Source of the DNA: Salinispora tropica CNB-440
Lineage (GTDB): Bacteria > Actinomycetota > Actinomycetes > Mycobacteriales > Micromonosporaceae
Reading direction: 5' to 3'
DNA: 64,000 bases
Assembly (NCBI RefSeq): GCF_000016425.1
Contig: NC_009380.1
Coordinates: forward strand, 2,484,144 to 2,548,143
Position 1 is the first letter of the stretch; each line of letters starts with the position of its first letter. Positions 32,950 through 41,073 of the stretch are shown here, piece by piece. A program made the position numbers and the translations under genes. The notes under the pieces are model-generated. The model saw only the letters and a program-made list of their open reading frames with translations, ran no database searches and was not told where the DNA came from.

Positions 32950-34232
32950 CGACAGCGGTGATCACCGGCATCGGCGTCGCGGCGCCGAACGGAGCCGGGA
33001 CAGAGAACTTCTGGGACGCGACGCTCCGCGGCGAATCCGGCATCGGTCCCATCCGCCGCTTCGACGTACGGGGCTATCCGGCTCGGCTGGGTGGCGAGAT
33101 CGACGACTTCGATCCGGCCGAGTACCTGCCCCGCCGGCTGCTACCGCAGACCGACCGGATGACCCAGCTCGCCCTCGCGGCGTCGGCCTGGGCCTTGGCC
33201 GACGCCGGGGTGGAACCCGGCACCTACGACCCGGGCGAGACCGGGGTGGCGATGGCCGGGGCGTTCGGCGGCTTCGAGTATGGCCAGCGGGAGTTGGAGA
33301 ATCTCTGGTGTTCCGGCCCGGAGCGCGTCAGCGTCTACATGTCGTTTGCCTGGTTCTACGCCGTCAACACCGGGCAGTTGTCCATTCGGCACACCATGCG
33401 CGGCCCGGCCGGCGTCGTCGTCGGTGACCAGGCCGGCGGACTCGACGCGGTTGCGCAGGCCCGGCGCAACATCCGCAAGGGAGCACGACTGATGCTCTCC
33501 GGCGGCTTCGACAGCTCCTTCTGCCCGTACGGGTGGGTTGCCCGGATGAGCGACGGGGCGCTGAGCACCGACGAGGATCCGCGCACCGCCTACCTGCCCT
33601 TCGACATCCGCGCCCAGGGCCAGGTCCCCGGCGAGGGCGGTGCGGTCTTGGTGGTCGAGGAGGCCGCAGCGGCCCGCCGTCGCGGTACCCGGATCTACGG
33701 GGAGATCGCTGGGTACGCCGCGACGTTCGACGCTGCGATCCGGCACGGCGGTGAGCGGGGTCTGGGCCGCGCGGTGGAGGCCGCTCTCGCCGACGCGGGG
33801 GTGACCGCCCGGGAGGTCGGGGTGGTCTTCGCGGATGGTTCCGGAAGGCCGGCCGACGACCGCGCCGAGGCCGAGACCATCGCGGATCTCTTCGGTCCGC
33901 AGGGGGTGCCGGTCACGGTCCCGAAGACCATGACTGGACGGATGAGCTCCGGCGGCGCTCCGGTCGATCTCGCCAGCGCACTGCTGGCGATGCGAGACGG
34001 GCTTATTCCGCCGACGGTCAATGTGCACACGGTGGCCCCGGGCACCCGGCTGGATCTCGTCACCGGTGTGCCCCGGCCATGGCGGCCAGGGCATGCGTTG
34101 GTGCTGGCCCGGGGCCGGGGCGGCTTCAACTCCGCCATGGTGCTCCGTCCTGGTGCCGTGGCCCCGGCCCTACCGGAGAAGCCGGAGTCACCGGCCGTAG
34201 AGCGCCCACCCGATCAGGAGGGGGAATCGTGA
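32946..34232 (+). CDS. Type II PKS chain length factor (KS-beta)
   Basis: A 428-aa KS-like subunit in which the active-site Cys is replaced by Gln162 ([12 protein letters not shown]), the hallmark of chain-length factors. Other catalytic positions are also altered. It sets the cavity length and helps prime the chain. The ATG overlaps the KS-alpha stop. The ACP gene begins at its last base. Confidence 0.97.
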   Translation: MTTAVITGIGVAAPNGAGTENFWDATLRGESGIGPIRRFDVRGYPARLGGEIDDFDPAEYLPRRLLPQTDRMTQLALAASAWALADAGVEPGTYDPGETGVAMAGAFGGFEYGQRELENLWCSGPERVSVYMSFAWFYAVNTGQLSIRHTMRGPAGVVVGDQAGGLDAVAQARRNIRKGARLMLSGGFDSSFCPYGWVARMSDGALSTDEDPRTAYLPFDIRAQGQVPGEGGAVLVVEEAAAARRRGTRIYGEIAGYAATFDAAIRHGGERGLGRAVEAALADAGVTAREVGVVFADGSGRPADDRAEAETIADLFGPQGVPVTVPKTMTGRMSSGGAPVDLASALLAMRDGLIPPTVNVHTVAPGTRLDLVTGVPRPWRPGHALVLARGRGGFNSAMVLRPGAVAPALPEKPESPAVERPPDQEGES

Positions 34233-34486
34233 TGAAACAGATGACACTGTCGGCCCTGGAGGAGATCATGCACACGTGTGCGGGGGACGACGAGTCCACG
34301 GACTCGTTCCAACAGGCCCCCGAACGGGCCTTCGCTGACCTCGGCTACGACTCCCTCGCGCTCCTGGAGACCCAGAGCGTGATCCGGCGTGAGTACGGCG
34401 TTGACCTCTCGGAGCAGGCGTTGAGCGAGGCGGAGACGCCGCAGCAGCTGGTTGACCTCGTGAACCGATGCCTGTCGGCGGCCTGA
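34232..34486 (+). CDS. Acyl carrier protein 1 (polyketide chain carrier)
   Basis: An 84-aa ACP with phosphopantetheine Ser41 in DLGYDSLALLE. ATG 34232 is used (GTG 34229 also in frame); GGAGGGGG lies 7 nt upstream. By its place in KS-CLF-ACP order it carries the growing polyketide. Its last 19 nt overlap the acyltransferase gene. It is related to the second ACP at 36566-36814, sharing the LGYDSLALLET core. Confidence 0.95.
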   Translation: MKQMTLSALEEIMHTCAGDDESTDSFQQAPERAFADLGYDSLALLETQSVIRREYGVDLSEQALSEAETPQQLVDLVNRCLSAA

Positions 34487-35451
34487 CCGGCCCGCTGGCC
34501 CTGCTGATGCCGGGTCAGAGTGCCCAGTACCAGGGGATGGGTACCGGGCTGTACCGCGACGTTCCGGCGTTCGCGGGGGTCATGGACGAGGTGTTCCTGC
34601 TGATGGGGCCGGCCGGAGACGAGCTACGGTCGGACTGGCTCGCCCCGTCGCCCCGGGTGCCGATCGACCATGCCGATCGCTCCCAGCCGTTGCTCTTCGC
34701 CATCGACTATGCGCTCGGCCGGCTTCTGATGGACGGCGGCCTGCGGCCGTCGGTTCTGCTTGGGCACAGCATCGGCGAGTTGGCCGCCGCGACCCTGGCG
34801 GGAATCTTCGATCTGGCCAGCGCGGTCCGTATCGTGCAGCATCGGGTCGGCCAGTTCGCCACGGTGCCGGCGGGCGGGATGGCCGCCGTCGCCGCGTCCC
34901 AGGCGCAGGTGCAGCCCCACCTCCGGTCGGGGGTCGACATCGGCGCGGTCAACGCGCCCCGGCAGACGGTGATCGCGGGCGCGGTCGAGCCACTGCGGAC
35001 AACCCTGGACGCGCTCCGGCGTGCGGGATACACCTGGGCTTCGGTGCCGTCAACGGTGCCGTTCCACAGTGAGCTACTCCGCCCGGTGGCGGTCGCGGCC
35101 GGCCCGTTGCTGGCCAGCCTGCCGGCCCGGCCGCCACAGATACCCCTGGTTTCCGGGTACACCGCCGGCTACCTGACTGACGCCGAGGCACGGGACCCCG
35201 GGTACTGGGCGAGTCATCCGGTGCACCCGGTGCTGTTCTGGCCGGCCTTGACGACCCTGGCGGGCGCGGGGCCACAGCTGTTGGTCGAGTGCGGCCCGGG
35301 TATCGGCCTGACGACACTGGCTCGGCGGCTACCGCAGGTTCGCTCCGGGCACACCGAGGTGCTGGCGCTGCTCGGCCCGCCGACAGATCCGTCCCGGGAA
35401 GCCGGGCAACTCGCCGCGGCCGCTGCGCGCCTCGGGATGTCCCCGCCCTGA
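34468..35451 (+). CDS. Free-standing acyltransferase (FabD-like)
   Basis: A 327-aa malonyl/acyl-CoA:ACP transacylase fold: oxyanion motif MPGQSAQYQGMG, nucleophile Ser101 in GHSIGELAAA, catalytic His200 in VPFHSELL. Most type II PKS clusters borrow FabD; dedicated ATs occur where a non-acetate starter is used. It may load the starter onto KS/CLF, load malonyl, or edit acetyl primers. It overlaps ACP1 by 19 nt. Confidence 0.92.
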   Translation: MPVGGLTGPLALLMPGQSAQYQGMGTGLYRDVPAFAGVMDEVFLLMGPAGDELRSDWLAPSPRVPIDHADRSQPLLFAIDYALGRLLMDGGLRPSVLLGHSIGELAAATLAGIFDLASAVRIVQHRVGQFATVPAGGMAAVAASQAQVQPHLRSGVDIGAVNAPRQTVIAGAVEPLRTTLDALRRAGYTWASVPSTVPFHSELLRPVAVAAGPLLASLPARPPQIPLVSGYTAGYLTDAEARDPGYWASHPVHPVLFWPALTTLAGAGPQLLVECGPGIGLTTLARRLPQVRSGHTEVLALLGPPTDPSREAGQLAAAAARLGMSPP

Positions 35452-35529
35452 TCGGTCAGTGGGGCGGATCGAATACTGCTTGACCGGACCTGGTGTGAGT
35501 TCGGGACGGGCTTCCGGAACATCGGCTAC

Positions 35530-35553
35530 GCCAGGGGGACGCGGCCCCCTGGC
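35530..35553. terminator. Hairpin just upstream of the LnmK-like gene
   Basis: Perfect 9-bp stem gccaggggg / ccccctggc (35530-35538 and 35545-35553) with a 6-nt loop. It ends about 10 nt before the GGAGG of the LnmK-like gene. It may end or attenuate transcription from the KS-CLF-ACP-AT operon, or fold in the leader of the next gene. Confidence 0.6.
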
Positions 35554-35572
35554 GAAGAATCGTGGAGGCGAA

Positions 35573-36547
35573 ATGGTGACCTACCAACCGGCCCCGTTCA
35601 CCCAGGTCGGTCGCCCGGCGCTGGTTCGCGGCCCGGGCGACTGGTGGGGACGCGTCGAGTTGATTACCCCGGCGATGTGCGGCCCCAACTCGCTCTTCGT
35701 TGGTCAGCTCGGGGACTGGACGTGGGACGCGGTGGGCGCCGCCTGCCACCTCGACCCCTACTCCGCGGTGGACCCCGCCGGTAACCCGGTCTACCTCTCC
35801 TTCGCGTACTTCCGGGTTCAGGCCTGCCGGGAGTTGTCCGTCGAGCAGTTGACCTTCGGCGACCGACTGCGGGTGCGCTCCAAGGTCTTCTCCTGCGGCG
35901 GCGATTCGGTGTTGACCGTGCATCAGGTCAGCCGCCACGAGGGGGAGTCCGGCACGGTGCCGAGTGGGGCCGCTGCCAGCACGGATGACTTCTTCAGGTA
36001 CGACACACCCGGGTGCCTGCACGTCGAGACGTTCAACCGGTGGATTCAACGCTCCGGAGATGGAACAAACCATGGCTTGCGGCGGGCCACGCCGGTCGGC
36101 TTCCGGGCGGATCACCTGGAGCTGATCGCCGACCAGTACACGCCGCGACGAATCGTGTCGAGTGTCCGCCGAGCCGCAGGGTTCCGGGCTGTGGGGGAGC
36201 CACCGCCGCAGGTCTGCTTGGCGTTGACCTACCAGGTAAGCGCCAGCCGCGATCTGAACGGTGTCGGTCTGCTGTACTTCGCGTCGTACTTCTCGATCGT
36301 GGACTGGGCCGTCTTGCAGTTGTGGCGCACCCTCGGGCGGTCGGTGGAGAGCTTCCTTGGCCGACGGGTCCGAGACCGGCAGGTCTGCCTGGTCGCCAAC
36401 GCCAACGCCGACGATCTGCTCGATGTCGAGGTCATGACGTACCGAGACGCCTCGGGTGAGGATGTAGTCGACGTGAGTCTACGCCGCGGCCACGACGGCA
36501 ACCTGCTCGCCGTGGCGCGTCAGCGCATCACCCATCCAGCGGACTGA
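35573..36547 (+). CDS. LnmK-like bifunctional acyltransferase/decarboxylase (propionyl-ACP starter synthesis)
   Basis: A 324-aa protein of the length and type of LnmK, a double-hotdog enzyme that loads methylmalonyl from CoA and decarboxylates it to propionyl-ACP. ATG 35573 follows GGAGG. Tyr63 in CHLDPYSAV is at nearly the position of the LnmK catalytic Tyr62. Two hotdog halves are recognisable at about 25-160 and 185-320. Lomaiviticin biosynthesis is reported to use such an enzyme for its propionyl starter. The convergent ACP gene immediately downstream is the likely partner. Confidence 0.85.
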   Translation: MVTYQPAPFTQVGRPALVRGPGDWWGRVELITPAMCGPNSLFVGQLGDWTWDAVGAACHLDPYSAVDPAGNPVYLSFAYFRVQACRELSVEQLTFGDRLRVRSKVFSCGGDSVLTVHQVSRHEGESGTVPSGAAASTDDFFRYDTPGCLHVETFNRWIQRSGDGTNHGLRRATPVGFRADHLELIADQYTPRRIVSSVRRAAGFRAVGEPPPQVCLALTYQVSASRDLNGVGLLYFASYFSIVDWAVLQLWRTLGRSVESFLGRRVRDRQVCLVANANADDLLDVEVMTYRDASGEDVVDVSLRRGHDGNLLAVARQRITHPAD

Positions 36548-36566
36548 CGGCGGGTGGCCCCGCCGT
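36547..36566. terminator. Bidirectional hairpin spanning two stop codons
   Basis: Perfect 8-bp stem acggcggg / cccgccgt (36547-36554 and 36559-36566), loop 4 nt, exactly between the convergent LnmK-like and ACP2 genes and touching both stops. Confidence 0.7.
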
Positions 36567-36814
36567 CACGCCCTGAGGTGGTCATTGATGAACTCGACCA
36601 TGGCGCGAGGCGTGTGCACGCGTTCCAGGTCGTCCTCGGAGATCACGACGCCGTAGTCGCGCTTGATTCGGCTGTGCGTCTCCAGCAGGGCCAATGAGTC
36701 GTACCCCAGCTCGTCAAAGGGCTGGTCCGGGGCGTGCTCGAACGACTGCCAGTCCCCGTCCCAGACGTACTGGCGCATGAGGAGCTCGAGCTCCCGCAAC
36801 GTGATCGGCGGCAC
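36566..36814 (-). CDS. Acyl carrier protein 2 (starter-unit carrier)
   Basis: An 82-aa ACP with Ser40 in ELGYDSLALLETH. GTG 36814 has AAGGAG 6 nt upstream; in-frame starts further upstream (for example ATG 36889) would add a low-complexity tail. It is separate from the KS-CLF-ACP operon and adjacent to the LnmK-like gene, so it probably receives the propionyl starter. The LGYDSLALLET stretch it shares with ACP1 implies duplication. Confidence 0.92.
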   Translation of the reverse strand: MPPITLRELELLMRQYVWDGDWQSFEHAPDQPFDELGYDSLALLETHSRIKRDYGVVISEDDLERVHTPRAMVEFINDHLRA

Positions 36815-36982
36815 GACCGACTCCTTCACCTCGCTGTCGATGCGGCTGCCGGCGCCCGGTGCCGCATCCGGACCGTTTTCGGATCGCATCGTGCCGATCG
36901 TGCGGCCCGGACCTCCGGGGGCGCTCGAGGGTGAATCGAACCCCGTCCCGGCGAGTCGACGGCCAACGGCTGGACGGGGGCC

Positions 36983-37474
36983 GTGGAGTCTTTGCAGAAT
37001 ACGTTTGTGCATGCTCAGCAGCCGAACCCGGAGGCGAACGACGCCCGATTCCGCCTGCGCCATCTCGCGCGGCTGCGGCAGGTACGGGACCGTATCGACC
37101 GGGAGTATGCGCAGCCGCTGGACGTGCAGGCGTTGGCCCGCGGGGTGAACATGTCGGCCGGACACCTCAGCCGTGAGTTCCGCCTCGCCTACGGAGAGTC
37201 GCCGTACGCGTACCTGCTGACCCGGCGGGTGGAGCGGGCGATGGCGTTGCTGCGCCGGGGCGACATGACCGTTACGGAGGTCTGCTTCGCGGTCGGATCC
37301 TCCTCGCTGGGTACGTTCAGTAGTCGGTTCACCGAACTGGTGGGCGTGCCCCCCAGCACCTACCGACGGATGGCGTCGGAGGCGACGGCGGGGATGCCGT
37401 CGTGCGTGTCGAAGCAGGTGACTCGGCCGGTGCGGAGCCGGCAGACGCGGGCGGGGGAGCGGCAACCGGCCTGA
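36983..37474 (+). CDS. AraC-family transcriptional regulator (DNA-binding domain only)
   Basis: A 163-aa protein that is essentially the C-terminal two-HTH AraC domain: LDVQALARGVNMSAGHLSREF (first HTH) and MTVTEVCFAVGSSSLGTFSSRFTELVGVPPSTYRR (second, with the family signature). It lacks an N-terminal ligand domain. GTG 36983 is the start used. It diverges from ACP2 and sits by the starter-unit genes, so it may regulate the cluster. Confidence 0.88.
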   Translation: MESLQNTFVHAQQPNPEANDARFRLRHLARLRQVRDRIDREYAQPLDVQALARGVNMSAGHLSREFRLAYGESPYAYLLTRRVERAMALLRRGDMTVTEVCFAVGSSSLGTFSSRFTELVGVPPSTYRRMASEATAGMPSCVSKQVTRPVRSRQTRAGERQPA

Positions 37475-37658
37475 ACCCCGGACGACCCGAGCCCGGCTTG
37501 AGTGCTGCGTGAGCACCGCCGGCCAGACTTCTGCCGGGTAGCGATCGGTCGGCTGGAAGTCCTTGCCTACCCGGCCCCAGCCGAGGGTGGCTGCGCCCGT
37601 CCGCGGCAGCCGCCCGGCGGGACGACACGGACAACATCCCGCGGTGAGGAGGACTCAT

Positions 37659-38531
37659 GTGAAGGGCATCGTCCTGGCCGGCGGCTCGGGGACGCGACTG
37701 CACCCGGTGACCCTGGCGCTGTCCAAACAGCTCCTGCCCGTCTACAACAAACCGATGATCTACTACCCCCTCTCGGTGCTGATGCTCGCCGGGATCCGGG
37801 ACATTCTGATCATTTCCACGCCACGGGACCTGCCGCTGTTCGAGCGGCTCCTCGGCGACGGCTCTCGGTTCGGACTGTCAGTCTCGTACGCCGCCCAGCC
37901 GGTTCCGCGGGGCCTGGCCGACGCCTTCATCATCGGCGCGGAGCACGTCGGCTCCGACCCGGTCGCCCTCATCCTGGGCGACAACATCTTCCACGGCTAC
38001 AGGTTCTCGGAGCGGCTGCAGGCGGAGAGCCGAGATATCGATGGTTGCGTGTTGTTCGGCTACCCGGTCACCGACCCGCAGCGGTACGGGGTGGGGGAGA
38101 CCGACGCGACCGGGCGGCTCATCTCCATCGAGGAGAAGCCACGCGTGCCCCGGTCGAACCGGGCGATCACCGGGTTGTACTTCTACGACAACGACGTGGT
38201 GGATATCGCCAAGAATGTTCGTCCGTCGGCGCGTAACGAGGTCGAGATCACCCGGGTCAACCAGGTCTACCTCGAGCGGGGTAAGGCGAGACTGGTCGAC
38301 TTGGGTCGGGGGCTGGCCTGGCTGGATGCTGGCACCTATGACTCGCTGCTCCAGGCCAGCCAGTACCTGCAGACCCTCGAGCAGCGGCAGGGCATCCACA
38401 TCGCCTGCCTCGAGGAGGTGGCCCTGCGGATGGGCTTCATCGACGCCGAGGCCTGTCACGCTCTCGGCGCCGAGTTGGCGCACACCGACTATGGCCGGTA
38501 CGTCCTGAACGTGGCTGCGGAAGCGGGCTGA
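37659..38531 (+). CDS. rmlA: Glucose-1-phosphate thymidylyltransferase
   Basis: A 290-aa nucleotidyltransferase with the N-terminal GGSGTRLHPVTLALSKQLLPVYNKPM signature, GDNIFHG (metal Asp) and the EEKP motif (SIEEKPRVP). It makes dTDP-glucose from glucose-1-phosphate and dTTP, feeding RmlB. GTG 37659 follows GAGGAGGA. It is separated from the other sugar genes by the PKS block. Confidence 0.95.
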   Translation: MKGIVLAGGSGTRLHPVTLALSKQLLPVYNKPMIYYPLSVLMLAGIRDILIISTPRDLPLFERLLGDGSRFGLSVSYAAQPVPRGLADAFIIGAEHVGSDPVALILGDNIFHGYRFSERLQAESRDIDGCVLFGYPVTDPQRYGVGETDATGRLISIEEKPRVPRSNRAITGLYFYDNDVVDIAKNVRPSARNEVEITRVNQVYLERGKARLVDLGRGLAWLDAGTYDSLLQASQYLQTLEQRQGIHIACLEEVALRMGFIDAEACHALGAELAHTDYGRYVLNVAAEAG

Positions 38532-38572
38532 TCCCCCCGCTGCGCTGGTGGGTTCAGCAGGTAGCCGATCGG

Positions 38573-40081
38573 TCAGGAACGGGGAACGTTCTGGTCCGGG
38601 AAGAGCAGGTTGGCCAGGGCGGCCGCCAGCGCGACGGCGAAGAGTGCAACGATGACCAGGATCGGAATGCGGAAGGCGGTCAACCAGTCGCCGGTCCGGT
38701 CAAGGCTCGCGAAGAGAGCCGTGCCGACGAGCCCGACTCCCAGACCGCCTCCGAACGCCTGCCCGGTCTCGAGCATGCCGCCAGCGCTTCCGCCCTCGGT
38801 CGCTGGCACGGGGGAGAGGGCTACGGTCAGGTTCGGGGCGATCACCAGGCCGCCGGCCACCCCCGAGGTGATCAGCCCGCCGCCCAGTCCGGCCAGCAGC
38901 AGCGGCAGCGTGGCCGCGTGTGGGGAGTCCGGGCCGGGGAGAAAGAGATCGGCGACGAGCAGCGCGATGAGCCCGACCGCCGCGAGGAGTAGCCCCGAAA
39001 CCACCAATGGTCGGCCCAGCCGCCCCGCCTTCGATCCGGCGATCACGGAACTGATGGCGGCTCCCAGCGCCAGCGGGGTGAGCGCGATACCGGTCACCAG
39101 TTCGTCATGCCCGAGCCCGTGTTGCAGATACTCCGACATGATGTAGTAGATGCCGTCGTAACCGGCGGTGTAGAAAACGGCGATGATCATTCCCGTCGAA
39201 AACGATCGGAACTGGAACAGCCTCATGTCGAACATCGGCACCCCGTGGCGGGCGTATCGCTTCTCCCACCGCACGAACCCCACCAGTGCCGCCGCCCCCG
39301 TGGCCAGAATCGTCCAGGTCAACCACGCCGGTAGCTGGTCGCCCTGGGCCAGCCAGACCAAGCCCAGCCCGACCATCAGCAGGATGGCCCCCACCACGTC
39401 CATCCGTGGCCGGTCGGTCCGCTCCGCGACCGGAAACAACCGCCACCCGAGGATCGCGATGACGATCCCGAACGGCACGTTGACCAGAAAGGCCCACCGC
39501 CAGCCCCACTCGGTACCCCCGACAGCGACCAGCCCGCCGCCGAGCACCGGACCGACTACCCGCGCGGCATTGATCCCCGCGGAGACCGCCCCGAACGGTA
39601 GCCCCCGCTCCTGGGGGGCAAACATCCGCTGAATCGTCCCGAACATCTGCGCGAGTGCCAGCCCGAGGCCCGCCCCTTGCACCAACCGGGCGGCGATCAG
39701 CCACGCCTCGTGCGACGCGAGAGCCGCGGCCCCGCTCGCCACGGCGAAGGCCGCCATGCCGGTCACGAAGATGGCGCGCCGGCCGTGTGTGTCACCGAAC
39801 CGACCCGCGGGCACCAACACCAGGCCGACCGCCAGGTAGAACGCCGAGACCAGCCACTGTTGGGCGCTCGAATCCAACCCAAGCGTCGTACGGATCGTCG
39901 GCATTGCGATCACGACCAGGGCGATGTTGAGCCCCGTGATGAAGGTCACCAACGTGCTCACCGCCACTACCGGCTTCCGCGGCACCGGACGACCCGATCC
40001 CGTCCGAGGCGGCGGCGCTCCCTGCTGATGCTCCGCGGTCACGACAGGGTTGCCCGACAGGCTGCGAAAACGGTCATGCAC
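38573..40081 (-). CDS. MFS drug exporter, 14-TMS DHA2 family
   Basis: A protein of about 502 aa with 14 predicted membrane helices. Motif A is GRFGDTHGRRAIF, motif C-like GINAARVVGPVLGGGL. It resembles EmrB/QacA-type antibiotic exporters and is the likely self-resistance/export pump of the cluster. The GTG 40081 start has no clear ribosome-binding site; GTG 40042 is an alternative. It probably marks the right edge of the cluster. Confidence 0.92.
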   Translation of the reverse strand: MHDRFRSLSGNPVVTAEHQQGAPPPRTGSGRPVPRKPVVAVSTLVTFITGLNIALVVIAMPTIRTTLGLDSSAQQWLVSAFYLAVGLVLVPAGRFGDTHGRRAIFVTGMAAFAVASGAAALASHEAWLIAARLVQGAGLGLALAQMFGTIQRMFAPQERGLPFGAVSAGINAARVVGPVLGGGLVAVGGTEWGWRWAFLVNVPFGIVIAILGWRLFPVAERTDRPRMDVVGAILLMVGLGLVWLAQGDQLPAWLTWTILATGAAALVGFVRWEKRYARHGVPMFDMRLFQFRSFSTGMIIAVFYTAGYDGIYYIMSEYLQHGLGHDELVTGIALTPLALGAAISSVIAGSKAGRLGRPLVVSGLLLAAVGLIALLVADLFLPGPDSPHAATLPLLLAGLGGGLITSGVAGGLVIAPNLTVALSPVPATEGGSAGGMLETGQAFGGGLGVGLVGTALFASLDRTGDWLTAFRIPILVIVALFAVALAAALANLLFPDQNVPRS

Positions 40082-40274
40082 CCACCAACGATTCGCGATG
40101 GAGCTCGGCCGCGTTGGAAGCGGTCCTGGCTGGAACAGCCCACAGCTGGTGGCGCGAGTTCGGTGTTGGCCCGGCTGCCGAGCGGTACTTCCCGCCGGCT
40201 GCTTTCTGGCCAGCGGCGTATGTCACCGGCGACCGGTCCGGCGTCGAGGCCGGGGGTGGTAGCTGGCAGCATCG

Positions 40275-40976
40275 GTGGCTACACCGACCTGGAGGAGGCC
40301 CACGCTGAGCGCCCAATACCCTGCCGCTGTCCTCTTTGACATGGACGGCACGCTGGTGGACAGCGAGAAGCTGTGGGACACCGCGTTACACGAGCTGGCA
40401 GTCGCCTACGGCGGCGTGCTCTCCGATACCGCCCGCCGGGCCATGATCGGAACGAGCATGGCAGCCTCGATGCGACTCCTGCACGACGACCTGGGCCAGC
40501 CGGAACGCGACCCGCGGGCGAGCGCCACATGGATCAACGAACGGATCCTGGAGCTGTTCCGCAGCGGGCTGCAGTGGCGCCCCGGCGCGCTGCCCCTGCT
40601 GCGAGCCGTCCGGACCGCGGATATCCCGACCGCCCTGGTCACCTCCAGCGGGCGGGCGTTGGTGGAGGTCGCCCTCGACACCCTGGGGCGGGACAGCTTC
40701 GACGCGGTGGTGTGCGGGGACGAGGTGGATTCGGCCAAGCCGCACCCGATGCCCTACCTGACCGCCGCTCGGCTGCTCGGTGTGCCGATCGGGCGGTGCG
40801 TGGCGATTGAGGACTCCCCGACCGGTGTGGCCAGTGCCCTCGCCGCCGGTGCGGCCGTCCTCGCGGTACCGGTGGAGGTACCGGTGGAGCCCTGTGCCGG
40901 CGTACACCAGCTGGCGAGCCTGGCCGCGGCTGACCTGGAGTTGCTCGCGGCGCTGCTCGGGGAACCGCTCGCCTGA
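40275..40976 (+). CDS. HAD-family phosphatase (beta-phosphoglucomutase-like)
   Basis: A HAD hydrolase of about 233 aa with FDMDGTLVDSEKLW (DxD motif I), VTSSGRA (motif II), SAKPHPMPY (motif III Lys) and IEDSPTGVASA (motif IV). The cap lies between motifs I and II. GTG 40275 is used, but GGAGGAGG (40291-40298) lies just before a CTG at 40305, so the real start may be that CTG, ten codons downstream. Substrate unknown. This is the first gene past the cluster edge. Confidence 0.88.
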   Translation: MATPTWRRPTLSAQYPAAVLFDMDGTLVDSEKLWDTALHELAVAYGGVLSDTARRAMIGTSMAASMRLLHDDLGQPERDPRASATWINERILELFRSGLQWRPGALPLLRAVRTADIPTALVTSSGRALVEVALDTLGRDSFDAVVCGDEVDSAKPHPMPYLTAARLLGVPIGRCVAIEDSPTGVASALAAGAAVLAVPVEVPVEPCAGVHQLASLAAADLELLAALLGEPLA

Positions 40977-41030
40977 CACCGCCTTCGGCGGTCGGCAGCG
41001 TGCAGTCGTTTCGATGACACGTCGTCAGTG

Positions 41031-41066
41031 CGTGGAAGGGCCCCGCGGCTACGAGGCCCTTCCACG
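41031..41066. terminator. Bidirectional hairpin terminator
   Basis: Perfect 12-bp stem cgtggaagggcc / ggcccttccacg (41031-41042 and 41055-41066), loop 12 nt, between the convergent HAD and FtsX-type genes. Confidence 0.75.
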
Positions 41067-41073
41067 AGCTGGC

